Source: an uncultured bacterium (GTDB taxonomy: Bacteria; Bacteroidota; Bacteroidia; Chitinophagales; Chitinophagaceae). From it: DNA of 13,477 nt. Under the pieces are notes generated by a model. It was not told the DNA's origin. It did no database searches and worked only from the letters and a program-made list of their open reading frames with translations. The DNA is taken from NCBI GenBank assembly GCA_903957405.1, contig CAJBPC010000310.1, positions 1-13,477 of the forward strand, read 5' to 3'. The translations under genes were made by a program, and so were the position numbers. Below, piece after piece: positions 7,250 through 13,477 of this stretch (positions within the stretch are counted from its first letter, which is position 1; the number at the start of each line of letters is the position of its first letter).

Positions 7250-8473
7250 CTACGGATAGATGAGGTATTTTTCCCTTTTCTTCTTGAAATCCGCCAATCC
7301 CGGCTGCCAGCTGGCGCGGATCTCATCTTCACTTTTCCCTGTTTTGATCTGCTCCATGAGTTCGGCATTTCCAGCCAGTTTGTTGAAGAAAGAAAAAGTG
7401 GCATCGCCTGATTTGGGCAATATGAAGAACTTGTCTTTCTCGGGGAAAAGCCGATACGCTTCGATCAGATGGGAAAGGCGCAATTTCCCTTCGATCTTCT
7501 GCCGCACACGCGCCGGTGTGTCCGCCAGATTCCACCCATAGCATTGTTGGTCCTTGAGTTTTGGTTCGTTTGCGCCGAACATCGCGGTCGGGGTGAAGGC
7601 ATACAGATCCTTCGGCAGGGAAGGGTGGCCGAATATCTGGAACGGTGCTTTCGTCCCGCGTCCTTCGCTCAGCACGGTGCCTTCAAAAAAGCAGGTGGAC
7701 GGATACCAGTAGATGGATGACATGTCGGGCAGATTGGGCGAAGGGCGCACCGGCAGATCATACACACTTTGGTGGGTGTAGTTTGCGCAAGGGATCACCC
7801 GCAGCGGGTCGACGCCCGATCGCTGCATCGCGGCATATCCTTTCATCGCCTCCGGGGTGAGCCAATGTTCCCCTACCAGCATTTTAGCATATTCCCCGAG
7901 GGTCATCCCATACACCACCGGCACCGGCTGCATGCCGATAAAGGAACGCCATTTGCGCTCCAGGACGGGACCATCGACATAATGTCCGTTGGGGTTTGGA
8001 CGATCAAGGATGACCAATGGCTTCCCGTTGATGAAGGCTGATTCCATATATTCCTCGAGCGAGGAGATGAACGTATAGAATCGCACACCCACATCCTGGA
8101 TGTCGAAAAGCATGATGTCCACATCCCGGAGGTCATCTGCCGAGGGCTTGCGCTTTGGTCCGTAAAGTGAAACCACCGGTATGCCTGTCAGATCATCGAC
8201 ATAGTTGCCGACCTTTTCTCCGGCGTCCGCCGTTCCGCGGAAGCCATGCTCTGGACCGAAGATCACGGAGATGTGCACTGCGGATTTCCGCAGGGTGTCC
8301 ACCAGATGTGTCTGGCCAGCCATGGAGGTCTGGTTGGCAAATACCCCGACCTTCTTGCCCTTCAACAATGGAAGGTAGGCGTCAAGCCGCTCGGCAGCGG
8401 GCGTAACGACCTGTCCACGCACAGGGAATGCGGTCATCAATGCCAAAGCCACGATACATAAAAAGGTCCTCAT
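7250..8473 (-). CDS. namZ: Exo-beta-N-acetylmuramidase NamZ family (DUF1343, GH171)
   Basis: This 407-residue protein has an N-terminal signal peptide (MRTF, a hydrophobic core, then VRG-Q near residues 18-21), so it should act in the periplasm. NamZ enzymes remove terminal N-acetylmuramic acid from the non-reducing end of peptidoglycan glycans, feeding cell-wall recycling. Characteristic family motifs are present: GPEHGFRG (73-80, carrying the Glu implicated in catalysis), DIQDVGVRFYTF (124-135), DRPNPNG (157-163), SPNLPDMSS (245-253) and FFEGTVLSEGRGT (262-274). The length is typical. It converges on fmt and diverges from slyD, with no other amino-sugar or murein genes nearby, so the role rests on family membership alone. 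Substrate specificity within the family has been tested for only a few members. Confidence 0.88.
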   Translation of the reverse strand: MRTFLCIVALALMTAFPVRGQVVTPAAERLDAYLPLLKGKKVGVFANQTSMAGQTHLVDTLRKSAVHISVIFGPEHGFRGTADAGEKVGNYVDDLTGIPVVSLYGPKRKPSADDLRDVDIMLFDIQDVGVRFYTFISSLEEYMESAFINGKPLVILDRPNPNGHYVDGPVLERKWRSFIGMQPVPVVYGMTLGEYAKMLVGEHWLTPEAMKGYAAMQRSGVDPLRVIPCANYTHQSVYDLPVRPSPNLPDMSSIYWYPSTCFFEGTVLSEGRGTKAPFQIFGHPSLPKDLYAFTPTAMFGANEPKLKDQQCYGWNLADTPARVRQKIEGKLRLSHLIEAYRLFPEKDKFFILPKSGDATFSFFNKLAGNAELMEQIKTGKSEDEIRASWQPGLADFKKKREKYLIYP

Positions 8474-8523
8474 ATGGTAGTATTTTGTGATTTTTTTTCA
8501 GGAATAATCCGAAAATTTCGATT

Positions 8524-8531
8524 TATTTTTG
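8524..8531 (+). promoter_or_regulatory. Candidate -7 promoter element of slyD
   Basis: TATTTTTG matches the TAnnTTTG consensus exactly. It would start transcription near 8537 and give a 5' leader of roughly 115-120 bases before the slyD ATG, longer than for the other genes here. The surrounding sequence is AT-rich. A well-spaced -33 TTTG is not evident. Confidence 0.4.
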
Positions 8532-8577
8532 GCAATTCTTAACAGCTTTTCTTTTGTCCTGCTCCATTCTGTATTGA

Positions 8578-8602
8578 ATCCGCAAGGTGTTTCAACACGG
8601 AT
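8578..8602 (+). repeat. Bulged hairpin in the slyD leader
   Basis: ATCC (8578-8581) pairs with GGAT (8599-8602), and GTGT (8587-8590) pairs with ACAC (8595-8598) around a TTCA loop. A five-base one-sided bulge, GCAAG, separates the two helices. It falls inside the predicted leader about 50 bases before the start codon. It matches no riboswitch class I know and may be fortuitous. Confidence 0.3.
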
Positions 8603-8653
8603 CCTGGCATACGGCGCCGAGGGAATCGCACAAGCAATGTAAAACAAAAAAAC

Positions 8654-9106
8654 ATGGAAGCAAAAACGGGCGATAAGGTCCGGGTGCACTACACCGGACG
8701 CCTTATTGACGGCACCATCTTCGATTCATCCGAAGGGCGTGATCCGTTGGAATTCACTGTCGGTGCGGGTCAGATGATCAAGGGATTTGACGCTGGGGTG
8801 CAGGGCATGCGGGTTGGAGATACGAAGACCCTGCAGATCGCAGCAGCCGAGGCATACGGGGAGCGTGATGAAGACGCCATCATCGAATTTCCTGCAGAGA
8901 ACGTCCCGTCAGATATGAAACTGGAACCGGGCATGCAACTGAGCCTGCGCAATCAGTACGGGCAGCCCGTGCCGGTGGTCGTGCTGGAGATCCGCGAGGA
9001 GCTCATCATCATGGATGCCAACCACACGCTGGCGGGTAAGGAACTCGTCTTCGATGTGGAACTCGTCGAGATCGTCGGTGCCAAACCATTGATCATCACA
9101 CCATAA
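8654..9106 (+). CDS. slyD: SlyD-type FKBP peptidyl-prolyl cis-trans isomerase
   Basis: This 150-residue cytoplasmic folding factor isomerises Xaa-Pro bonds and acts as a chaperone. The FKBP domain is split, as in SlyD. The first part (about 5-70) contains VHYTGRLIDGTIFDSS and FTVGAGQMIKGFDAGVQGM. The insert-in-flap chaperone domain (about 73-117) begins after AYGERDED. The closing FKBP strand contains DANHTLAGKELVFDVELV (121-138), the hallmark SlyD segment. The His/Cys-rich metal-binding tail of E. coli SlyD is missing: the protein ends in KPLIITP, as in many short SlyD homologues. The ATG at 8654 follows an A-rich stretch typical of Bacteroidota starts. The gene diverges from namZ and converges on a membrane-protein gene. 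Confidence 0.95.
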   Translation: MEAKTGDKVRVHYTGRLIDGTIFDSSEGRDPLEFTVGAGQMIKGFDAGVQGMRVGDTKTLQIAAAEAYGERDEDAIIEFPAENVPSDMKLEPGMQLSLRNQYGQPVPVVVLEIREELIIMDANHTLAGKELVFDVELVEIVGAKPLIITP

Positions 9107-9133
9107 GAGATACTCCCAATCGTCATTACCAGT

Positions 9134-9178
9134 CGGAAGCAGGCTTCGGGAATGCACATTCTCCGGATCCTGCTTTCG
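9134..9178. terminator. Long hairpin between convergent genes, probable bidirectional terminator
   Basis: CGGAAGCAGG (9134-9143) pairs with CCTGCTTTCG (9169-9178) over ten positions, including one G-U. Inside, CGG (9148-9150, with the preceding C at 9147 in a small loop) and GAAT pair with ATTC and CCG around a GCAC loop. It fills most of the 83-base gap between the stop codons of slyD and the opposing membrane-protein gene. That position suggests it ends transcription from both sides, or shields both 3' ends. Neither side has a T-run, so it is not a textbook intrinsic terminator. Confidence 0.5.
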
Positions 9179-9189
9179 GCATGTAACGA

Positions 9190-9735
9190 CTACCGTCTCC
9201 TTAACCAGATCCCAAGCCAGACACCGCAGAGCCCCCACATCATGACCCCGTCGATCAGGTCGGCGCGGATATCCCCGGTCTTGTACCAGATGAATACCGA
9301 ATACGGGAACTGAATGAATCCTGCCATACCTACAAAAAGGCAGGTGAAAAGGATGGTGCCGAAAGAGGGATACTGCATCTTCATGATGATCCAGACGATG
9401 AGCCCGGCCATGAGCATGCTGGCGAAAAGCCCGCGCAGGATATTCCCTGTCATGTCGGTGTTCCACTCGCTGTGGTATGACAGCCTGGCCCATGGCTTTC
9501 CTTTGATCTCTTCCGCAAACCTCATGAAATCCTCATCCGATGCGCCGGCAGGGGTGCGCGGCATGAGGTAATGGCCATCTTCAAGGCCAATGCCCTTCAG
9601 GAAGGCAAGGACGGTATCCTGTCGGGCTGTGTGCTGCTCCGCATTGCGGTGGAGGTCCAAAGCGGTATGGGAGACGGTCTGCCAGCTGAAGGCGAGGAAG
9701 CCTCCCACGATGGCTCCGATGATGAGTTTTTTCAT
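9190..9735 (-). CDS. Conserved-looking membrane protein of unknown function
   Basis: This is a 181-residue protein with four predicted membrane segments: residues about 4-20, 98-118, 126-146 and 158-178. Between the first and second lies a soluble loop of about 75 residues, probably outside the cytoplasm, with LHRNAEQHTARQDTVLAFL and YLMPRTPAG. The protein ends in the basic tail WLRRR, which points to a cytoplasmic C-terminus. I know similar proteins from Bacteroidota but no assigned function. I chose ATG at 9735 (MKKLIIGAIVGG) because it gives a normal first membrane helix; the frame stays open upstream to 9831, but that extension is hydrophilic and overlaps the pepT start region. A TACCTTTC near-match to the -7 element lies at 9754-9761. 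The gene is divergent from pepT and convergent with slyD, so it is probably transcribed alone. Confidence 0.8.
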   Translation of the reverse strand: MKKLIIGAIVGGFLAFSWQTVSHTALDLHRNAEQHTARQDTVLAFLKGIGLEDGHYLMPRTPAGASDEDFMRFAEEIKGKPWARLSYHSEWNTDMTGNILRGLFASMLMAGLIVWIIMKMQYPSFGTILFTCLFVGMAGFIQFPYSVFIWYKTGDIRADLIDGVMMWGLCGVWLGIWLRRR

Positions 9736-9832
9736 GCTGACGGTTTTTTTGAAAGGTATCGCAATTTCGGAATCCATCGAATCCGGGGAGCTGCCATGTA
9801 AAAAAGATATAAGTCGTTTCTTTGCAGCCATT

Positions 9833-11086
9833 ATGGATTACCGATACACCGCAGCTGAACGTTTTATGCGCTATGTGCAGACGGATACGCAAAGCGATCC
9901 GCACAGCGACACATTCCCTTCTACGGAAAAGCAAAAAGACCTATCCCGCATCCTGGTCGCCGAGCTCTTGGCCATCGGCGTTGAGGATGCGCATTTGGAT
10001 GAATGGGGATATGTGTACGCCACGATACCGTCTACCACGGACAAGAAAGTGCCTGTCATCTGCTTCTGTGCGCATGTGGATACCGCTCCTGACTGCAGCG
10101 GGACGAACGTCAAGCCCATCCTGCATCAGGCCTGGGATGGCAGCCCCATCGTGCTGCCGGACGACCCCTCGCAGGTCATCACGACTGCTAATCATCCCTA
10201 TCTCCGGGAACGCATCGGCGACGATATCATCACGGCCAGCGGGACGACCCTGCTCGGCGCAGATGATAAAGCCGGTGTGGCGGTGATCATGGATGCCGCC
10301 GCCTTTTTCATGCAACATCCGGAGATCCCGCACGGCCCGATCAGGATCCTCTTCACGCCGGACGAAGAGGTCGGCAGGGGAGTCGATAAACTGGATATCC
10401 AAAAACTCGGTGCTGAATTCGGATATACGCTGGACGGCAGCGAGCGTGGCTCTTTTGAGGATGAGACCTTCTCCGCTGACGGTGTGGAGGTGCATATACA
10501 AGGCATCAGTGCACATCCGGGATTCGCAAAGGGCAAGCTTGTGAATGCGATAAAGATCGCAGCAGCGCTCATTGATGCCCTCCCGAAAGTCGGCCTTAGC
10601 CCGGAGACCACTGCCGGAAGGGAAGGATTCGTGCATCCCGTTCACATGAAAGGCACGGCCGAGTCGGCTACGGTGGAATTCATCCTGCGTGATTTTCGCA
10701 GTGCGAAACTGGATGATTATTTCACCCTGCTGGAGAATATCCTGGCGCAGGTGGTCGAAGCCCATCCGGGTGCAGGATGCACCATCACGCGAAAGGAGCA
10801 GTACCGGAACATGAAGGAGGTGCTAGACCGCCATCCGCAGGTGGCCGAGTACGCGGAAGAAGCCATCCGTAGGGCCGGTATGGAGGTGCTCAGACACCCC
10901 GTGCGGGGCGGCACCGACGGGTCAAGGCTTTCGTTCATGGGACTTCCCTGTCCGAACATCTTCACCGGGGAGATGGCTTTTCACTCCCGGCAAGAATATG
11001 TAAGCGTACAGGATATGGAAAAGGCGGTGCATGCGGTCGTGGAGCTTGCGAAGGTCTGGGAGGAAAGAAGTGGCCAGCAGCCATAG
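9833..11086 (+). CDS. pepT: Peptidase T (tripeptide aminopeptidase)
   Basis: This 417-residue zinc enzyme of the M20B family removes N-terminal residues from tripeptides in the cytoplasm. The metal-binding set is visible: CAHVDTAPD (His81, Asp83), GADDKAG (142-148, bridging Asp), TPDEEVGRGVD (catalytic Glu178 and metal Glu179), YTLDGSERG (Asp201) and FTGEMAFHSRQEY (His384). The dimerisation lid domain (about 210-320) includes VHIQGISAHPGFAKGKLVNA. The length is close to the E. coli enzyme. The frame stays open far upstream, but ATG at 9833 gives the family N-terminus (MDYRYTAAERFMRY) and follows TTTCTTTG (9817-9824), one mismatch from the -7 consensus, so the mRNA may have almost no leader. 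The SPFH gene follows 49 bases after the stop. Confidence 0.96.
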   Translation: MDYRYTAAERFMRYVQTDTQSDPHSDTFPSTEKQKDLSRILVAELLAIGVEDAHLDEWGYVYATIPSTTDKKVPVICFCAHVDTAPDCSGTNVKPILHQAWDGSPIVLPDDPSQVITTANHPYLRERIGDDIITASGTTLLGADDKAGVAVIMDAAAFFMQHPEIPHGPIRILFTPDEEVGRGVDKLDIQKLGAEFGYTLDGSERGSFEDETFSADGVEVHIQGISAHPGFAKGKLVNAIKIAAALIDALPKVGLSPETTAGREGFVHPVHMKGTAESATVEFILRDFRSAKLDDYFTLLENILAQVVEAHPGAGCTITRKEQYRNMKEVLDRHPQVAEYAEEAIRRAGMEVLRHPVRGGTDGSRLSFMGLPCPNIFTGEMAFHSRQEYVSVQDMEKAVHAVVELAKVWEERSGQQP

Positions 11087-11112
11087 CCGCTGACGGCCAA
11101 CGACGAGGCGGC
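11086..11112 (+). terminator. Weak hairpin after pepT
   Basis: GCCGC (11086-11090, starting at the last base of the stop codon) can pair with GCGGC (11108-11112), followed by the pyrimidine tract CCTTTCCCTCT. The loop is long and an alternative GGCC/GGCC pairing competes. This is a weak terminator or attenuator candidate only. Confidence 0.22.
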
Positions 11113-11135
11113 CCTTTCCCTCTGCTGTGGATAAA

Positions 11136-12104
11136 ATGGACTACCTTCAAACAAATATTCATAATATGGATTTCATCTTGTCATCCGGATTCGTATGGAC
11201 CGTCATACTGATCATCTTACTATTCAGCAGCCTGGTGACTGTGAAGCAGGGATATGTCGATGTGATCACCATGTTCGGCAAATATCGCCGGATGCTGCGG
11301 CCGGGTTTGAGCTTCAAGATCCCGATCCTTGAAAAGGTCTCCCGTTCCGTGTCCGTGCAGAACCGTTCGGTGGAGCTGGAGTTTCAAGCCGTTACCCAGG
11401 ATCAGGCCAACGTATATTTCAAGAGCATGCTGCTCTATTCGGTTCAGAACGATTCGGAGGATACCATCAAGAAAGTCGCCTTCAAATTCTTCAGTGATCG
11501 CGACCTGATGCAGGCGCTCACCCGGACGATCGAAGGCACCATCAGGGCATATGTCGCCACCAAGCGCCAGTCGGAGATCCTTGGCCTCCGGCGCGAGATC
11601 GTATCTTTTGTGAAGGACGAGATCGACCAGTCACTCGAAGACTGGGGCTACCACCTGATAGATCTGCAGATCAACGATATCACCTTCGATCAGCTGATCC
11701 TCGAGAGCATGAGCCGTGTCGTGGCTTCCAACAACCTGAAAGCCGCTGCCGAAAACGAAGGACAGGCCCTGCTGATCACCAAGACCAAAGGTGCCGAAGC
11801 GGAAGGCAATGCCATCAAGATCTCCGCAGAAGCGGAAAGGGAAGCAGCCAGGCTGCGCGGACAGGGTGTGGCGCTTTTCCGCCAGGAAGTAGCCAAGGGC
11901 ATGACCGAGGCGGCCGAACAACTCAAACAGGCCAACCTGGATACGAATGTGATCCTGTTCAGCATGTGGACCGAAGCCATCAAGAACTTCGCGGAAGTAG
12001 GCAGGGGGAATGTCATTTTCCTCGACGGCAGCAGCGAAAACATGCAGAAAACCATGAATCAGATCATGGCGCTGATGCAGATGGACAACAGGATTGAGAA
12101 GTGA
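11136..12104 (+). CDS. SPFH/band 7 (stomatin/prohibitin-like) membrane protein
   Basis: This 322-residue protein has one N-terminal membrane helix (about 17-35). An SPFH domain follows (about 36-200), opening with VTVKQGYVDVITMFGKYRRM and RPGLSFKIPILEKV. Then comes an Ala/Glu-rich coiled-coil stalk (about 200-262, with AEAEGNAIKISAEAEREAAR). A C-terminal region follows, with NVILFSMWTEAI and NVIFLDGSSENM. SPFH proteins assemble into ring- or cage-like membrane scaffolds that organise microdomains and modulate membrane proteases; the partner here is unknown. A GTG at 11127 is in frame. ATG at 11136 is used, but ATG at 11166 (MDFILSSGFVW) may be the true start, because an AT-rich stretch precedes it and it puts the helix right at the N-terminus. 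There is no adjacent NfeD-like or FtsH gene. exbB starts 77 bases downstream. Confidence 0.9.
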   Translation: MDYLQTNIHNMDFILSSGFVWTVILIILLFSSLVTVKQGYVDVITMFGKYRRMLRPGLSFKIPILEKVSRSVSVQNRSVELEFQAVTQDQANVYFKSMLLYSVQNDSEDTIKKVAFKFFSDRDLMQALTRTIEGTIRAYVATKRQSEILGLRREIVSFVKDEIDQSLEDWGYHLIDLQINDITFDQLILESMSRVVASNNLKAAAENEGQALLITKTKGAEAEGNAIKISAEAEREAARLRGQGVALFRQEVAKGMTEAAEQLKQANLDTNVILFSMWTEAIKNFAEVGRGNVIFLDGSSENMQKTMNQIMALMQMDNRIEK

Positions 12105-12153
12105 GGGCATCCAAATTTTTTGTTAAGCCCTCGCGGCATACATTTTTTTAAAC

Positions 12154-12161
12154 CATCTTTG
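12154..12161 (+). promoter_or_regulatory. Near-match -7 element upstream of exbB
   Basis: CATCTTTG differs from TAnnTTTG only in its first base and lies 21 bases before the exbB ATG, within an AT-rich 77-base gap. A TTTTTTG upstream is too far away to be a good -33 element. It suggests exbB-exbD-prmC may have its own promoter separate from the SPFH gene. Confidence 0.3.
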
Positions 12162-12181
12162 GTCCTTGCAAATTTTATCCC

Positions 12182-12865
12182 ATGACAGGTTGGTTGTTAC
12201 AGGTCATTGATTCCGTTTCAAATATCGTTGCCCCGGTGCCTGCCAAGAAAGTGCATCTGTGGGAGATCCTTGCGTCAGGTGGGCCGCTGATGATCCCGCT
12301 GGGATTGCTTTTCATCGCAACCGTCTTCTTTTTCGTCGAGCGGCATATCGCGATACGAAAGGCGGCCGGTCTGGATCATAATTTCATGCCGATCATCCGC
12401 GATCACATCATCAATGGCAATGTCTCCGCGGCACGCGGCATCGCAAGGAATACGAACACTCCGGTGGCGCGCATCATCGACAAGGGCATCCAGCGCATCG
12501 GCAAGCCCATTGATGCGATCGAACGAAGCATGGAGAATGTCGCCCAGATAGAGATGTATAACCTGGAGCGGAACCTGAGTGTGCTCAGCGTGATATCCCG
12601 CGCCGCGCCGATCTTCGGTTTCATCGGGACCCTCGCAGGCCTCATGCAGTTGTTCTTCGACATCAACACCACCGGGGAATTTGTGCTGAACACCATTGCC
12701 GGAGGCCTGTATGTGAAGCTGGTGACATCCATTTCGGGCCTGCTCATCGGCTTGCTGGCCTTCCTCGGGCATAGTTACCTCCATACACAGATCGATAAGA
12801 CCGCCAATAAGATGGAAGTGGCCGCTGCCGACTTCCTGGATATTCTTCAGGAGCCCACCAAGTAA
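12182..12865 (+). CDS. exbB: MotA/TolQ/ExbB-family proton channel subunit
   Basis: This 227-residue inner-membrane protein forms the stator/channel part of a proton-motive-force motor with ExbD. It shows the family layout. A first helix (about 33-53, GGPLMIPLGLLFIATVFFFV) is followed by a cytoplasmic domain (about 54-138) with ERSMENVAQIEMYNLERNLSVLSVI. The second helix contains the signature AAPIFGFIGTLAGLMQLF (141-158), and a third helix spans about 178-198 (LVTSISGLLIGLLAFLG). Polar residues at Thr150 and in the third helix match the channel-lining Thr positions of E. coli ExbB. In Bacteroidota such pairs usually energise TonB-dependent outer-membrane transport, but no tonB is visible here, so a TolQ-like or other role is possible. 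exbD follows after 7 bases. Confidence 0.93.
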   Translation: MTGWLLQVIDSVSNIVAPVPAKKVHLWEILASGGPLMIPLGLLFIATVFFFVERHIAIRKAAGLDHNFMPIIRDHIINGNVSAARGIARNTNTPVARIIDKGIQRIGKPIDAIERSMENVAQIEMYNLERNLSVLSVISRAAPIFGFIGTLAGLMQLFFDINTTGEFVLNTIAGGLYVKLVTSISGLLIGLLAFLGHSYLHTQIDKTANKMEVAAADFLDILQEPTK

Positions 12866-12872
12866 GGAAACC

Positions 12873-13271
12873 ATGCAACTGAGAAAGAAATTCAGAGGAG
12901 AGGCGGAGGTCTTTACGGATGCACTCAACGACATCCTGTTCATCCTGTTGATGTTCTTCCTCATCGTGTCCACCCTCGCCAATCCGAATGTCATCAGGCT
13001 CTCTCAACCCAAGTCGAAGAGCGATACCAAGGCCAAGCAGAATGTGGTGGTCTCCATCGATGCGGATAAGCAATATTATGTCGGTCAGACAAAGGTTTCC
13101 CCGGAAGCACTTCGCGAAGCACTCCTGCCGGCCATCCAGAAGGAGAAGACCGAGATCCCCACGGTCGTCATCAATGCCGACAAGACGGTGCCGATCGAAG
13201 AGGTGGTGGCTGTCATGCGTGTGGCAAGAGACCTCGGCGCCCGGACGGTCCTGTCGGTCGATAAGAACTGA
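12873..13271 (+). CDS. exbD: ExbD/TolR-family biopolymer transport protein
   Basis: This 132-residue partner of the preceding ExbB has a short cytoplasmic N-terminus and one membrane helix (about 20-36, ILFILLMFFLIVSTLAN). The helix is preceded by LND, whose Asp20 aligns with the essential proton-carrying Asp25 of E. coli ExbD. The periplasmic domain (about 45-132) has the usual pattern, with NVVVSIDADKQYYVGQ, PTVVINADKTVPIEEVVAVM and a final ARTVLSVDK strand. The length is typical. It starts 7 bases after exbB and ends 2 bases before prmC, which indicates one operon and coupled translation. The domain cannot distinguish ExbD from TolR. Confidence 0.94.
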   Translation: MQLRKKFRGEAEVFTDALNDILFILLMFFLIVSTLANPNVIRLSQPKSKSDTKAKQNVVVSIDADKQYYVGQTKVSPEALREALLPAIQKEKTEIPTVVINADKTVPIEEVVAVMRVARDLGARTVLSVDKN

Positions 13272-13273
13272 CC

Positions 13274-13477
13274 ATGTACCAGTCAATGGATGTCCAAACT
13301 TCACAGAGGACCCTTCGCAACGAACTCTCCGCCATATACGATAGCCGTGAAGCGGCAACCATTGCCGACTGGGTGATGGAACATGTCACCGGATTGTCCA
13401 GATCGCAGAGACTGGTCCATCCACACGATCCCCTTGATCCCATACAATTATCCGAATGGCACCGATGCCGCGAAGAA
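13274..13477 (+). CDS. prmC: Release factor glutamine methyltransferase PrmC (HemK), 3'-truncated
   Basis: The frame is open from ATG 13274 to the window edge, giving 68 residues. The segment ELSAIYDSREAATIADWVMEHVTG is split here as ELSAIYDSREA (17-27) and ATIADWVMEHVTG (28-40). It matches the N-terminal helical domain of Bacteroidota PrmC, where (L)YD.REA..IA..VMEH.TG is typical. PrmC methylates the Gln of the GGQ motif in RF1/RF2 and so supports translation termination. The catalytic methyltransferase domain with its NPPY motif would lie beyond the window, so the call rests on the N-terminal domain alone. An in-frame ATG at 13286 is an alternative start. The 2-base gap to exbD indicates cotranscription. 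Confidence 0.75.
   Translation, partial: MYQSMDVQTSQRTLRNELSAIYDSREAATIADWVMEHVTGLSRSQRLVHPHDPLDPIQLSEWHRCREE

Noticed and set aside
8909..9493. 194-codon minus-strand frame across the slyD/membrane-protein junction
   Set aside because: It spans two real genes in the wrong frame and the intervening hairpin. The composition is His/Arg-rich and typical of a shadow frame.
9736..9831. N-terminal extension of the unknown membrane protein
   Set aside because: It adds 32 hydrophilic residues before a normal first membrane helix and would overlap the divergent promoter region. ATG 9735 is the better start.
9590..9832. Upstream extension of the pepT frame
   Set aside because: It is antisense to the unknown membrane-protein gene. 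The family N-terminus begins at ATG 9833, just after a -7-like element.
9941..10765. Open frame of 274 codons on the minus strand
   Set aside because: It is antisense to pepT across its active-site motifs and shows no recognisable domain or plausible start context.
1..13477. Mobile element, defence system, CRISPR array or attachment site
   Set aside because: I saw no transposase, integrase, nuclease, regularly spaced repeats, tRNA-bounded duplication or shift in gene style. The genes are housekeeping or envelope functions.

Overview
The window looks like an ordinary chromosomal stretch from a moderately GC-rich member of the Bacteroidota, most plausibly close to Chitinophagales. This rests on the protein variants (a short-type alpha-glucan phosphorylase, a Bacteroidota-style Fmt, SlyD, PepT and PrmC, and a DUF1343/NamZ enzyme), on start sites that lack clear Shine-Dalgarno sequences, and on intergenic matches to the Bacteroidota -7 promoter element TAnnTTTG. 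No tRNA, rRNA, CRISPR array, insertion sequence or phage gene was seen.

Layout. 1-1134 (+) is the 3' part of an alpha-glucan phosphorylase-family gene. It converges across a 396-base gap on a minus-strand run. In transcription order that run is a P-type cation ATPase (6129-3544), a secreted class-3 lipase (3451-2354) and a rhodanese-thioredoxin fusion with an export signal (2238-1531). Head-to-head with the ATPase, 76 bases away, is fmt (6206-7129, +). fmt converges on namZ (8473-7250, -), a secreted exo-N-acetylmuramidase-family protein. A SlyD-type prolyl isomerase (8654-9106, +) diverges from namZ and converges on an unknown four-helix membrane protein (9735-9190, -) across a long hairpin. 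Divergent from that are pepT (9833-11086, +), an SPFH/band-7 membrane protein (11136-12104, +) and a tight cluster exbB-exbD-prmC. The prmC start is cut by the window edge.

Functionally the region mixes housekeeping steps with envelope functions. The housekeeping steps are initiator tRNA formylation, release-factor methylation, peptide hydrolysis, folding and glycogen turnover. The envelope functions are cation pumping, lipid hydrolysis, periplasmic thiol/sulfur chemistry, peptidoglycan recycling, a proton-motive-force motor and an SPFH scaffold. Only exbB-exbD-prmC looks like a clear operon (gaps of 7 and 2 bases).

I see no convincing new multi-gene system. The points most worth a second look are: a Thr where the pyridoxal-phosphate lysine should be in the phosphorylase-family protein; the absence of the usual Ca2+ ligands in helices M5/M6 of the P-type ATPase; the rhodanese-thioredoxin fusion; the unknown membrane protein; and hairpins in the convergent gaps.
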